Below, in pieces: positions 36,975 to 46,294 of a stretch of 64,000 nucleotides of DNA. The DNA comes from Siphonodentalium dalli. Taxonomy: Eukaryota > Mollusca > Scaphopoda > Gadilida > Siphonodentaliidae. Position 1 is the stretch's first letter. Each line of letters begins with the position of its first letter. The notes under the pieces were generated by a model. That model was not told the DNA's origin. It searched no databases and saw only the letters and a list, made by a program, of their open reading frames with translations. The position numbers were made by a program, and so were the translations under genes. The stretch spans positions 53,579,762-53,643,761 of the forward strand of contig CP136061.1 in assembly GCA_032622095.1 (NCBI GenBank), read 5' to 3'.

Positions 36975-37727
36975 TGTGCCAAGACAACCACAGGGACATA
37001 ACTTTCAACCCGGGAAGAAGATAGGAAATCTCTGTCAGAGGGGCGCTCGATTACCACACATATCAGCGTCGCTGTTGACCACATCTAGATCACAAAAGTA
37101 CTGAGCACCAAATCGAATTAGCGAGCGTCCATGCAATAACATAGGGAAATGATTTGTGGAGTAAACAGAACACGGTCTTGAGGATTAGCAAGACCAGATG
37201 TATCGCCTAGAAAGCTACTGAAACCAGGAGAGTTAATAGGACCCATGGGGAGATGACGATCACTCAATTACCCTAAGTACGATGAACCGACGCGCCGTGA
37301 AAATACACATGGCCGTCATTAGCAGACACTGGGTATTTTAGGAAGAAGCAAGCAAACATGAGAAGACAGTTCTAACCAGCTACCCGATAGTAATCACGAA
37401 CCCTCGGACGCTTAGAAGAGCAGAGTGGAGCAATGGACGGAAATACAAGGTAAACATTATGCTCTTGTATTTCTAACAACGCCCCACTGATGCGCCGACG
37501 GAGGAAGAAGAAGAGCAGACGACAGGAAGACGAACTCAACCGGAACTCAACCGAGTAGAAGACAAGCAGACACACACAACCTATGAAGACGGAAGAAGAT
37601 CCCAACCCAAGCAGACGACAGGAAGAGAAACCCAGATACCGATGATTGAACATTATTGACTTTGTTATATATAAATAATCAAACCGTTCTGATAGCCTTA
37701 AGAGTTATATGTACCCGTATTGGCACA
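36975..37727 (+). repeat. 5' LTR (753 bp)
   Basis: Begins TGTGCCAAGACAACC and ends CGTATTGGCACA; the terminal TGTGCC/GGCACA pair is the short inverted repeat typical of LTRs. A CTCTTGTATTTC stretch and TATATATAAATAAT (about 37665-37679) are the most TATA-like sequence. An antisense 93-codon ORF (37372-37653) recurs unchanged in the other LTR simply because the LTRs match. Confidence 0.95.
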
Positions 37728-37738
37728 TATCTCTTAAC

Positions 37739-37756
37739 TGGTGCCTTCGAGCCAGG
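37739..37756 (+). promoter_or_regulatory. Candidate primer-binding site
   Basis: TGGTGCCTTCGAGCCAGG starts 11 bp after the 5' LTR. A TGG start (complement of tRNA CCA) is the usual form. The matching tRNA was not identified. Confidence 0.5.
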
Positions 37757-37863
37757 ATCTGAACGCTAATCACAGACACAACGTGAAGCCAGAAGAGGAA
37801 CAGTGTGAACAGAAACAGTGTGGAAAAATTCGCAAAACGTGAGTCTAATTGTTTATTATCATA

Positions 37864-38946
37864 ATGGCTACCCAACAATCAATTGGTGTTCTCGCCCCAT
37901 TGACAGAGTCTATCAATTCCCAAATTGCTGCAATGGCCATGACTACGGTGACACAGGTAGTGACGTCATTTGACGGGGACCCCACGAAATACCACGGGTG
38001 GGTCAAGTCGATAGAAAAATGCGCGATCCTAACCGGCGCTAACGAAGCAAAGAAGCCCTATATGGCATTCCAGAGCGCGACGGGCCCCGTATCAGATTTT
38101 TTACAAAGATATTTGGCCACGAATGCTAACGCCACGTGGCAAGACACAAAAACTGAATTATCTAGTCGATTTGCCGAGATAAATGACATTCAATTCGCCT
38201 TTTCAATGCTAAAAAAAATCAAGCAAAAACAAAACGAAAATTTACATGTGCTTGCCGAACGAATTTTGGAGATCGCGACGGTGGCATACCGAGAGCAAAT
38301 CGGCGGGATCAACGCGGTTGAAGGCCAACTCGTAGGGTTTTATATTGACGCTTTAAGAAGCGACAGTTTGAAAATGAAGTTGATCAGGGATGCGCCGAAG
38401 ACACTGAAATTGGCAGCCGACATCGCCATGCGGGAAATGGGGATCCGACGGGTATTCAACCTACGAACGGGCCGCGAAAATTACAACGAAAACGAACCGG
38501 AAGCAATGGAAATCGATAGTTTCAGAAACAAACGCGCGAGAACAACCTGCGATGTGTGCGCAAGCGATAATCACACGACCCGAGAACACAGATCACGCCC
38601 GAGACAGGTGCATGTCGATGCGGTGGTTAAACCACGAAGGGTCGAATGTTGGACGTGTCAAGGTGATCATTTCGCTCGCGACTGCCCCTTTAAGACCGAA
38701 AACCGGAGGCACGTATCTTGCTGGGTTTGCGAAGGTAACCACTTAGCTAGAAATTGCCCCTCCAAATCCGGAGGTTCGAAGCAAAATCAATGGAACGCGC
38801 CGGTAACGCCACCTAGGGGAATCCGCCGAGATCAGCCGAACCGATCACGTGACATATCCCATGATACACCGCGACACAGCCGGAGATATCCGACATTAAA
38901 CGAACCGCCACGAATGATGACCCCGCCCACATATGCAAAAAACTAA
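37864..38946 (+). CDS. gag: Gag-like capsid/nucleocapsid protein
   Basis: 360 codons from ATG 37864; a weaker in-frame TTG lies 15 bp upstream. Gag would build the cytoplasmic particle that packages element RNA. The N-terminal part is capsid-like (SFDGDPTKYHGWVKSIEK near residue 40, SDFLQRYLATNANATWQD, LVGFYIDALRSDSLKMKLI), matching Gypsy gag as I know it. Three zinc-knuckle-like motifs follow. Residue ~229 has CDVC....H....H (final Cys replaced by His). Residues ~262 and ~286 have CWTC...H....C and CWVC...H....C, with three instead of the usual four residues before His. The C-terminus is basic, Arg/Pro-rich. The stop directly follows a slippery heptamer. No breaks are seen. Confidence 0.88.
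   Translation: MATQQSIGVLAPLTESINSQIAAMAMTTVTQVVTSFDGDPTKYHGWVKSIEKCAILTGANEAKKPYMAFQSATGPVSDFLQRYLATNANATWQDTKTELSSRFAEINDIQFAFSMLKKIKQKQNENLHVLAERILEIATVAYREQIGGINAVEGQLVGFYIDALRSDSLKMKLIRDAPKTLKLAADIAMREMGIRRVFNLRTGRENYNENEPEAMEIDSFRNKRARTTCDVCASDNHTTREHRSRPRQVHVDAVVKPRRVECWTCQGDHFARDCPFKTENRRHVSCWVCEGNHLARNCPSKSGGSKQNQWNAPVTPPRGIRRDQPNRSRDISHDTPRHSRRYPTLNEPPRMMTPPTYAKN
38937..38943 (+). promoter_or_regulatory. Programmed -1 frameshift site A AAA AAC
   Basis: In the gag frame the sequence is GCA AAA AAC TAA, so A_AAA_AAC matches the X XXY YYZ slippery rule exactly and abuts the gag stop. Slipping back one base gives CTA AGG AAT..., which is open from 38943 to the pol stop at 40527-40529 and includes the protease. 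A small CCTC/GAGG hairpin begins about 8 nt downstream; it is weak, and no clear pseudoknot was found. Confidence 0.8.
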
Positions 38947-40529
38947 GGAATCCTCTCATTGAGGCCACAAATGGGAGGAAATATAACATAAATATTGTAG
39001 GGAACCCCAGCTCCTGTTTAGTTAGAATAGGTAAAAATAAATATCGCTCATTAGTGGATAGTGGAGCGGAAGTATCATTGATTCACAAACGCGTCTATGA
39101 CGCATTACAGTTCCGACCAAAACTAACTAGGGAACATATCAACCTTAGCTCCGTGAATGGGAAGTCACTGGGCGTACTTGGTAGCGTGGAACTGACCTTC
39201 AGAATGGCGAAACTAAAATTAACCCATAAATTTTATGTGGCGAATGATATGACCCGGAATATGATCTTGGGGAGGGATTGGTTGACCTCTCGGGGGGTCA
39301 GACTATATTATGATCTGGGATGCCTCAAGGTCAGTGACGTGTACGTCCCATTGGAATCGGACGCGCACATAGCTTCCCTGCTGAGATTGACCAGCAAGGT
39401 TAGCTTAAAGCCTCAAACATCAACTTTATGTATGGGAAAATCAAAAAACTTAGCTTCTCTTCGCAAGTCGACATTAGTAGAGGTGGCCCAAATCAAGAAA
39501 GGTTACCTAGCATCAAAACCCGGTTTGGAGGTAAGGAATTCGATTTCGGAACTAGGTAAAAGACATCAAGTCCCATTGCTACTTGTGAACAACACTAATA
39601 AAACCGTTTATCTACGGCGCGGCAGTGTAGTTGGAAAATCAGTCACGTATGGACGAAGACGCAATCGTGCTGGGAAAGGTTATTGTCAAATAACATTACA
39701 GCAACAGCCTAAATCATTTATGATGGTACACAAACACGTGAAACAGGCGAAACGCCAACAAGCAGCGAAATTTAACAAAAAGGCCACAGACACCAAATTC
39801 GAGATTGGCGAGGCCGTCTATGTGAAGAATCATTTACGAAAAAGCAAACTTGAAAGCAAATGGAAACCCTACTTCCGCATAACCAAGCAAATAACGCCCG
39901 TTACTTTCGAGTTAAGGAATCAATTAACTGGGAAAGTCACACAATCCCATGCTGAACATATGCGCAAAGCCAACCTGGAATGGGAAATCCCCAAAACTGA
40001 CAACAACAAGCGTGCTCAAACGTATGTTGTTCCCCCCGAAGACGAAGATAGCGACGTTCCTGCCCCTAACCCTGTGGGTGGGTCTTCCGGCGATGAAACA
40101 GAACCATTACCAGATGATGTAATCGCTCGATATCGGAGACAATGTTCGGACTCCGATGACGAAGATGTCCCTTTAAGCGAGCTTAAGATGCGCTTACAGC
40201 GTAGAAAGACGCGACTCGCGCGCTCAGAGCCGCTACAAAACCCTGACTCGTCCATGGACGAGAGACCAGACCCGAGTGCCAAGGCACGACGCGCTCCAGC
40301 GCCTCGTCGACACGGGCGCAAAGTAACAAAGATGGTTAAGAGTGATGACAGCTCAGAGGATGAGTTAATGGAAGTGGCCGCCATTGAACAAAACCCTCGT
40401 GAATGTAGGCCCGTACCGGCCCCTCGCAAGTGTAAGCAGCTCATGAATGGAGCGAGCAGCAACTTAATAGATAAACCGTTGTTTAAAGCCGTGCTATCAG
40501 CAATAATAATAGAGTGCTCGAAACAGTGA
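38943..40529 (+). CDS. pol: Deleted Pol: protease joined to integrase C-terminus
   Basis: 528 codons in the -1 frame relative to gag, with no ATG needed. The aspartic protease active site LVDSGAEVSL is at ~39051, with ILGRDWL further on (~39265), the usual protease landmarks. At about 39640-39660 (VVGKSV / TYGRRRNR) the protease-RT linker passes straight to the end of the integrase core and its C-terminal domain (VHKHVKQAKRQQAAKFN, YVKNHLRKSKLESKWKPYFR, AEHMRKANLEWEIPK). The whole RT, RNase H and DDE core, which should be about 800 residues, are missing without loss of frame. The tail (from ~40030) is acidic then basic and Pro-rich and likely disordered. With no polymerase or integrase of its own, the element must use enzymes supplied in trans. 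Confidence 0.85.
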   Translation, partial: LRNPLIEATNGRKYNINIVGNPSSCLVRIGKNKYRSLVDSGAEVSLIHKRVYDALQFRPKLTREHINLSSVNGKSLGVLGSVELTFRMAKLKLTHKFYVANDMTRNMILGRDWLTSRGVRLYYDLGCLKVSDVYVPLESDAHIASLLRLTSKVSLKPQTSTLCMGKSKNLASLRKSTLVEVAQIKKGYLASKPGLEVRNSISELGKRHQVPLLLVNNTNKTVYLRRGSVVGKSVTYGRRRNRAGKGYCQITLQQQPKSFMMVHKHVKQAKRQQAAKFNKKATDTKFEIGEAVYVKNHLRKSKLESKWKPYFRITKQITPVTFELRNQLTGKVTQSHAEHMRKANLEWEIPKTDNNKRAQTYVVPPEDEDSDVPAPNPVGGSSGDETEPLPDDVIARYRRQCSDSDDEDVPLSELKMRLQRRKTRLARSEPLQNPDSSMDERPDPSAKARRAPAPRRHGRKVTKMVKSDDSSEDELMEVAAIEQNPRECRPVPAPRKCKQLMNGASSNLIDKPLFKAVLSAIIIECSKQ

Positions 40530-40873
40530 CCTGGGGTCCATTACAGAAGAATGCGACCCTACCCTTAACTGGCTTATTGGCAAACCTAACCTGGCTTCGT
40601 AAATGTTGAAAATAGTTAGCCCAACGCCCCAGACCGAATCGCGAATAAATAGTCATGTTCGGATCAATGACAGGTCGCGCGCCCCATGAAACCCGGCACG
40701 TGCGCATGACGATTTAATAAATAAAGCTTTGAACTTTGCAATCGCGCACCGAGAGATAACGTGCACGCCGCCACCCTTAGGGTTACTACGTTTGAGCGCA
40801 CCCCGCTCAAATAAACACGATCGAAAATATGCTCACGACTGACTTAGTGAACGAAAAAGTATTACCCCAATGA
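40530..40873. other. LTR-element 3' region, no ORF
   Basis: The stretch between pol and the next open segment shows no domain. It lies inside the LTR element. Confidence 0.5.
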
Positions 40874-41164
40874 ATGGTAGAGATGGCCAGGGTGGTATTT
40901 TGCCCTAGTAACGTAGTTACAGTAGTAATTTTCATTATCTTGACCCACCGATTCTGGTGGAAATTTGTTAAACATCAGTTGCCAAGGTTAGCCATTATGT
41001 ATAGTAAGCAGTTAGACCAGCGACCTGAGGATATCCTGAATGCCGTGTTCAAAGAACCCATCGACGAAGCAATGGAGACGGATGCACCAAAGCCGTCTGC
41101 GCTATTCCGGGACAACACTCAGGAACGCCTACATGTATATCCAATTATAGCCGTCAGAGGCTGA
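40874..41164 (+). CDS. Small hydrophobic ORF in the LTR element (hypothetical)
   Basis: 96 codons from ATG 40874. Residues ~12-32 (NVVTVVIFIILTHRFWWKFV) form one hydrophobic stretch followed by basic residues, as in a single-pass or signal-anchor protein. The remainder is soluble and acidic (DILNAVFKEPIDEAMETD). No family is recognised. It lies where some LTR elements carry a third ORF, but length and content do not establish an envelope or any other role. It may be chance. A candidate GT...AG interval (41153-41626) would join it in frame to the next open segment, but the donor GTCAGA is weak. Confidence 0.4.
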   Translation: MVEMARVVFCPSNVVTVVIFIILTHRFWWKFVKHQLPRLAIMYSKQLDQRPEDILNAVFKEPIDEAMETDAPKPSALFRDNTQERLHVYPIIAVRG

Positions 41165-41626
41165 CCACATCTGTGGCGGATTTGGATTAGTATTAATTAT
41201 GTATCGTATATTAATGTATTCCGAATTTCCTCCGTAATTATTGTTGCGCGGATATCAGAATCATTTGCATGTATATAGACATTTATGCATTTCATATATT
41301 TCAAATATTAATTGTTGCATAACGATGTCCAGGGTATTATAGTTGTATAATCATCAGAATGATTATAGCAAGCGTTGAATAGGGACTATAAATCCCGACA
41401 TTCAGTCATACGTTTTGATAATTGAAATCAATCACCCCGACTTATCTGGTGTTTAAACTGTTCGTCAACAAATCCATATATATAATTAGTTGTAAATTCC
41501 ATTTTCGTATTGGGCCGATCTGACGACCCTCAAGCGATACCGATAAATTGGAAAATTAACCATTGTGTATTCTGACTGTGTCATTTGTTCTCAAACCTCA
41601 CACAAATATCCGTTTGAGTATTACAG

Positions 41627-41947
41627 GCTGACCATGGCGGTGGAACAAGGGTCGACCAGTTGTCAGAACCTACCCCATACTCGGACATTGAGGACGAAAA
41701 TACCTCGACGTCCGATGATGACGAAAATGACGACGCCATGAAATTTCAATCATAGTTTTACACCGAAAGAGTCACAGCCAGTGGGTCGGAGTTGTCTGAG
41801 AGACGCCCAGACGACCCGATCTACACGGAGACGACCGACATCGAACCAGCTATCCATCACCGATGCCGCTGTTGCGAAACACTTCGACGAATCATCGACC
41901 TGCTGCGCAGCGACGAATTGGACTTGCGATTTCAAGATCAACTTTAA
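41627..41947 (+). pseudogene. Acidic open segment with one stop, LTR element 3' end
   Basis: The frame through GTC 41647 reads VDQLSEPTPYSDIEDENTST and an Asp-rich run, hits TAG at 41753-41755, and stays open afterwards (FYTERVTASGSELSERRPDD ... HHRCRCCETLRRIIDLLRSD) to TAA at 41945-41947, about 20 bp before the 3' LTR. Continuous coding-like composition on both sides of the stop suggests one former ORF of ~105 codons, with a Cys cluster CRCC near its end. There is no recognised family. Confidence 0.4.
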
Positions 41948-41950
41948 ATC

Positions 41951-41965
41951 GAAAAAGTGAAGGAG
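41951..41965 (+). promoter_or_regulatory. Candidate polypurine tract
   Basis: GAAAAAGTGAAGGAG directly precedes the 3' LTR, with one T interrupting. It would be the plus-strand primer in reverse transcription. Confidence 0.55.
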
Positions 41966-41968
41966 TAA

Positions 41969-42721
41969 TGTGCCAAGACAACCACAGGGACATAACTTTC
42001 AACCCGGGAAGAAGATAGGAAATCTCTGTCAGAGGGGCGCTCGATTACCACACATATCAGCGTCGCTGTTGACCACATCTAGATCACAAAAGTACTGAGC
42101 ACCAAATCGAATTAGCGAGCGTCCATGCAATAACATAGGGAAATGATTTGTGGAGTAAACAGAACACGGTCTTGAGGATTAGCAAGACCAGATGTATCGC
42201 CTAGAAAGCTACTGAAACCAGGAGAGTTAATAGGACCCATGGGGAGATGACGATCACTCAATTACCCTAAGTACGATGAACCGACGCGCCGTGAAAATAC
42301 ACATGGCCGTCATTAGCAGACACTGGGTATTTTAGGAAGAAGCAAGCAAACATGAGAAGACAGTTCTAACCAGCTACCCGATAGTAATCACGAACCCTCG
42401 GACGCTTAGAAGAGCAGAGTGGAGCAATGGACGGAAATACAAGGTAAACATTATGCTCTTGTATTTCTAACAACGCCCCACTGATGCGCCGACGGAGGAA
42501 GAAGAAGAGCAGACGACAGGAAGACGAACTCAACCGGAACTCAACCGAGTAGAAGACAAGCAGACACACACAACCTATGAAGACGGAAGAAGATCCCAAC
42601 CCAAGCAGACGACAGGAAGAGAAACCCAGATACCGATGATTGAACATTATTGACTTTGTTATATATAAATAATCAAACCGTTCTGATAGCCTTAAGAGTT
42701 ATATGTACCCGTATTGGCACA
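41969..42721 (+). repeat. 3' LTR (753 bp)
   Basis: Same length as the 5' LTR at an offset of 4994 bp, and no mismatch was noticed in a base-by-base reading. Followed by ATAT (42722-42725). Confidence 0.95.
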
Positions 42722-42846
42722 ATATTGAATTAGTTTAACAAAGATATGCTCTCTCTGAACTGATGAAGCATTTTCTTAAATGTGTCCAAGTTTTAGTGCT
42801 ATTAACCTTGAAAAGGCCATACCCACAAGTGGAAATGACACTTTTA

Positions 42847-45013
42847 TCTATTATATATTTTGGAAGATATGTCTGTGTGGTCTGTGTGTGGTCTGTGTGT
42901 GTGTTCGCGATGAACTCGAAAACGGCCGACCCGATTTCGATGAAACTTGGTATGTGGGGGTATTTTCGACCAGGGGGTGGCATAGGCATATTGATTTTCA
43001 GATCCGAGGTCAACTTTTCACGTGCCGAGGTCAAATCTGTTTTTACGCTGTGTTACGGGACTTTCATTTGAGTTCGGTGCTTACAAATCGATTCGAAACA
43101 GCGCGAATAATTAAATGCCAGTCATAATAATGACACTGTGAGAATCTTTCGTGTTTCCTCTTTCCAACAATATATAATGCGTATGTATCCGTTTTAGTTA
43201 TCTGCCTCAATTATCAAGAAGAAGTGGTACTATCTTCCATCAGGATAAAAACAATGCGTAACTTCTATGACGTCGTTAGAGTTCATAACGTTAGATCACG
43301 TTAACGCTTAACCGGCCGATGCATTTGACTGTTTCAGACGTCTTGGCGATATCTCGGGCACCGATGGTAATTTATCTTTACGTTGAAACTTGATAATTAA
43401 TGAGCGTGTGTATATGAGGCGCGTTTATATACTTGAGTGGAAATCAAATCGGGTTAAAAGGTCAAATCGGGTAAAACCGGATGGATTTCGACGGGTACTT
43501 TTGTTCGGGCAGTGTTTTGGACGGGTCAAATCGTGACCCCACTTGACCTTGGCCTTCTAAATAGACAATTCAAGGTCAAACCCCGGACGAAGTCGGGTCA
43601 CCTTCTAGTCTATTACATATTTTGGAAGATCTGTGTGTCTGTGTGTCTGTCTGTGTGTCTGTCTGTGTGTTCGCGATGAACTCGAAAACGGCCCACCCGA
43701 TTTCAATGAAACTTGGTATGTGGGGGTATTTTGGGCCGGGGACGAACATAGGCATATTAATTTGTCCGTGCGACGTGACCTTGACCTTGCAATCGGGTCA
43801 TTTCAAGGTCAAACGCCCGAATATCACGGGATTTCGATGAAACTTGGTATGTGGGGGTACTTTCTTATGGCGAGTCTCAAAAGCATATTAATTTGCCCGT
43901 GCGACGTGACCTTTACCTTGAAATCGGATAACTTCAAGGTCTAATCGCCAATTTTGATGGGATTTCGACGAAATTTGATACGTGGGGTTAGTTTTGTCCA
44001 CTGATTTTTTGGACGGGTCCAATCGTGACCCCGACCAGATCTTGACTTTCAAAATGATCAATTCAAGGTCAAATCGGGTAAAACCGGATGGATTTCGACG
44101 GGCACGTTTGTCGGGTACATTTGTCCTGGCAGTGTTTTTGGACTGGTCAAATCGTGACCCCACTTGACCTTGACCTTCAAAATTAACAATTCAAGGTCAA
44201 AGCCCGGACGAAGTCGGGTCACCTTCTAGTCTATTATATATTTTGGAAGATCTGTGTGTGTGTATCTGTGTGTGTGTGTGTGTGTGTGTGATCGCGATGG
44301 ACTCGAAAACGACCGAGCCGATTTCGATGAAACTTGGTATGTGGGGGTATTTTGGGCCGGGGGGTGGCATGGGCCTATTAATTTTCAGATCCGAGGTCAA
44401 CTTTTCACGTGCCGAGGTCAAATCTGTTTTTACGCTGTGTTACGGGACTTTCATTTGAGTTCGGTGCTTACAAATCGATTCGAAACAGCGCGAATAATAA
44501 AATGCCAGTCATAATGATGACACTGTGAGAATATTTCGTGTTTCCTCTTTCCAACGATATATAATGCGTATGTATCCGTTTTAGTTATCTGCCTCAATTA
44601 TCAAGAAGAAGTGGTACTATCTTCCATCGGGATAAAAACAATGCGTAACTTCTATGACGTCGTTAGAGGTCATAACGTTAGATCACGTTAACGCTTAACC
44701 GGCCGATGCATTTGACTGATATCTCGGGCACCGATGGTAATTTATCTTTACGTTGAAACTTGATAATTAATGAGCGTGTGTATATGAGGCGCGTTTATAT
44801 ACTTGAGTGGAAATCAAATCGGGTTAAACTGGCGGATTTTTACGGACGAAATTTAATGCATAGCATAGGGTATCTCGGTATCCGCCGGGCCGATTTCCCG
44901 GTATCCGCTGGGCCGATTTCCACCATTTTTGGGGTGTTGGTGTTTGACCCCACCTGACCTTCAAAATGGCCAATTCAAGGTCAAAGCCCGGACGAAGTCG
45001 GGTCACCTTCTAG
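42847..45013 (+). mobile_element. Tandem trimer of non-autonomous Helitrons
   Basis: Three head-to-tail units, 42847-43608 (762 bp), 43609-44229 (621 bp) and 44230-45013 (784 bp). Each starts TCTATTAYATATTTTGGAAG and ends in CTAG preceded by a short hairpin (CCCGGACGAAGTCGGG) 7-8 bases upstream. TC at the start, CTRR with a 3' hairpin at the end, and insertion between A and T without duplication are the known Helitron rules. The uninterrupted sister unit (45914) reads CCTTTATGATATATA; here it is split as TTTA / TGATATATA. Each unit has a TG-rich microsatellite near the start and the box GATGAAACTTGGTATGTGGG. No Rep/helicase ORF. Confidence 0.9.
43570..44983 (+). promoter_or_regulatory. Cluster of TCAAGGTCA motifs in the Helitrons
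   Basis: Exact TCAAGGTCA occurs at 43570, 43803, 44063, 44191 and 44975, and its reverse TGACCTTGA at 43776 and 44165. The nonamer is the known extended half-site bound by ERR/NR5A-type nuclear receptors. Whether it acts as one here is not shown; it may simply be part of the repeated Helitron sequence. Confidence 0.35.
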
Positions 45014-46294
45014 TGATATATATATATGTATATCACTGGCTATAAAATCCAAAATACTTGTTAGATTAGCTTCTTATAACAACTGATATGTGTGTCATTG
45101 ACATTATAATGTTATGGGTCATTTGCATTATCATGTGACTATTACCACCTTGAAAAAAATTGAAAATACCTTGAAAAATTGGCATTTTTTATGAAAAATC
45201 ATACTATTGTTTTTGGCTGATGTAAGTGAAAGAAGACAACAGCAGCAAGAATATCCACACCATGCATGAGAGATTCATTGGACTGAAAGACCAGGCTGTG
45301 AAAAATGCATTATAATATTTTAAAGTGACTTCCAGGAATCAAAAATGGCAAAAAGCTCATTTTTCCCTTTAAAGCGATAGCTCGCTTTTTCACGGAATAA
45401 TTATAACTCCCTACATTTCTTCAGAATTACCCATTAATGGAAAAAATTTGTTCAAAAACAATATCACTTCTGTGGTTCTTTATTTATCACACACAATTTA
45501 ACCCCAACCATTTAACACATTATTCATCAAAAAGCACAATTTTCCACCACAAATCATGTTCAGGCCCCATTTTCACACAGTTTTTGGGGTCTGATGTTGC
45601 AAACTTGGATCAGCTATGGAAGACTGTACAAGATTCTTTCCATGAGAGAACTTCTGGTGTGAGGTCATTGAGTCCAGATCTGATCAGCTGAGCATCAGAC
45701 ACATGACTTTATCAGCACATGGAAGACTAAAATATGACATTTTCAGGTCTGCAAGGGTGATCCAAGATAACTGGATGTGGGTGTATATTGAATTAGTTGA
45801 ACAAAGATATGCTCTCATTGAACTGCTTAAGCATTTTCTTAAATATGTCCAAGTTTTTAGTGCTATTAACCTTCAAATGGCCATACCCACCAGTGGAAAT
45901 GACACACCTTTATGATATATATATATGAATATCACTGGCTATAAAATCCAAAATACTTATTAGATTAGCTTCTTATAACAACTGATATGTGTGTCATTGA
46001 CATGCTCGTGTTATGGGTCATTTGTATTATCATGTGACTATTACCACCTTGAAAAATTTGAAAATACCTTGAAAAATTTGAAAATACCTTGAAAAATTGG
46101 CATTTTTTATGAAAAATCATACTATTTTTTTGGCTGATGTAAGTGAAAGAAGACAACAGCAACAAGAATTGTCACACCATGCATGAGAGATTCATTAGAC
46201 TGAAAGACCAGGCTGTGAAAAATGCATTCAAATAATTTAAAGTGACTCCCAGGAATCAAAAATGTCAAAAAGCTCATTTATACATTTCCCTTTA

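Larger units (their letters stand above)
36975..42721 (+). mobile_element. Ty3/Gypsy-like LTR retrotransposon, internally deleted
   Basis: A 5747-bp element with direct LTRs of 753 bp each, flanked by a 4-bp ATAT target duplication (36971-36974 and 42722-42725). The uninterrupted second repeat unit has GTGTATATTGAATTAG at the matching point (about 45781), confirming the duplication and the exact ends. Order: LTR, primer-binding candidate, gag, -1 slippery site, protease, integrase C-terminal region with an acidic tail, a 3' non-pol region with two more open segments, a purine tract, LTR. RT, RNase H and the integrase core are absent. No difference between the LTRs was seen by eye, so the insertion is recent. 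Confidence 0.93.
36552..46294 (+). repeat. Tandem pair of a ~0.9-kb repeat unit, first copy twice interrupted
   Basis: The unit begins AAAGCGATAG and ends AAAAGCTCATTT..CCCTTT. Copy X is 36552-36974 plus 42726-42846 plus 45014-45370 (about 900 bp once insertions are removed). Copy Y is 45371-46294 (about 924 bp, uninterrupted). The two are very similar. Shared landmarks are GATCAGCTGAGCATCA (36873 and 45685), AACTGGATGTG (36957 and 45770) and TATCACTGGCTATAAAATCC (45028 and 45938). No ORF of note. Its nature (satellite, or the interior of a larger element) is unknown. Confidence 0.85.

Noticed and set aside
37372-37653. 93-codon minus-strand ORF repeated exactly at 42366-42647
   Set aside because: Both copies lie in the matching LTRs, so identity follows from LTR identity. 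The product shows no recognisable domain.
40016-40462. 148-codon minus-strand ORF
   Set aside because: It is antisense to the acidic/basic tail of the fused Pol. Its Ser/Leu-rich content is what the opposite strand of such a tail would give.
36975-42721. Element classed as an endogenous retrovirus with an envelope gene
   Set aside because: The small 3' ORF has a hydrophobic stretch but none of the size, cysteine pattern or processing features expected of an envelope protein.
42763-44514. Overlapping ORFs of 70-115 codons rich in Val/Cys and repeated three times
   Set aside because: They follow the Helitron units and their TG microsatellite. The frames differ between units and show no conserved start or end.
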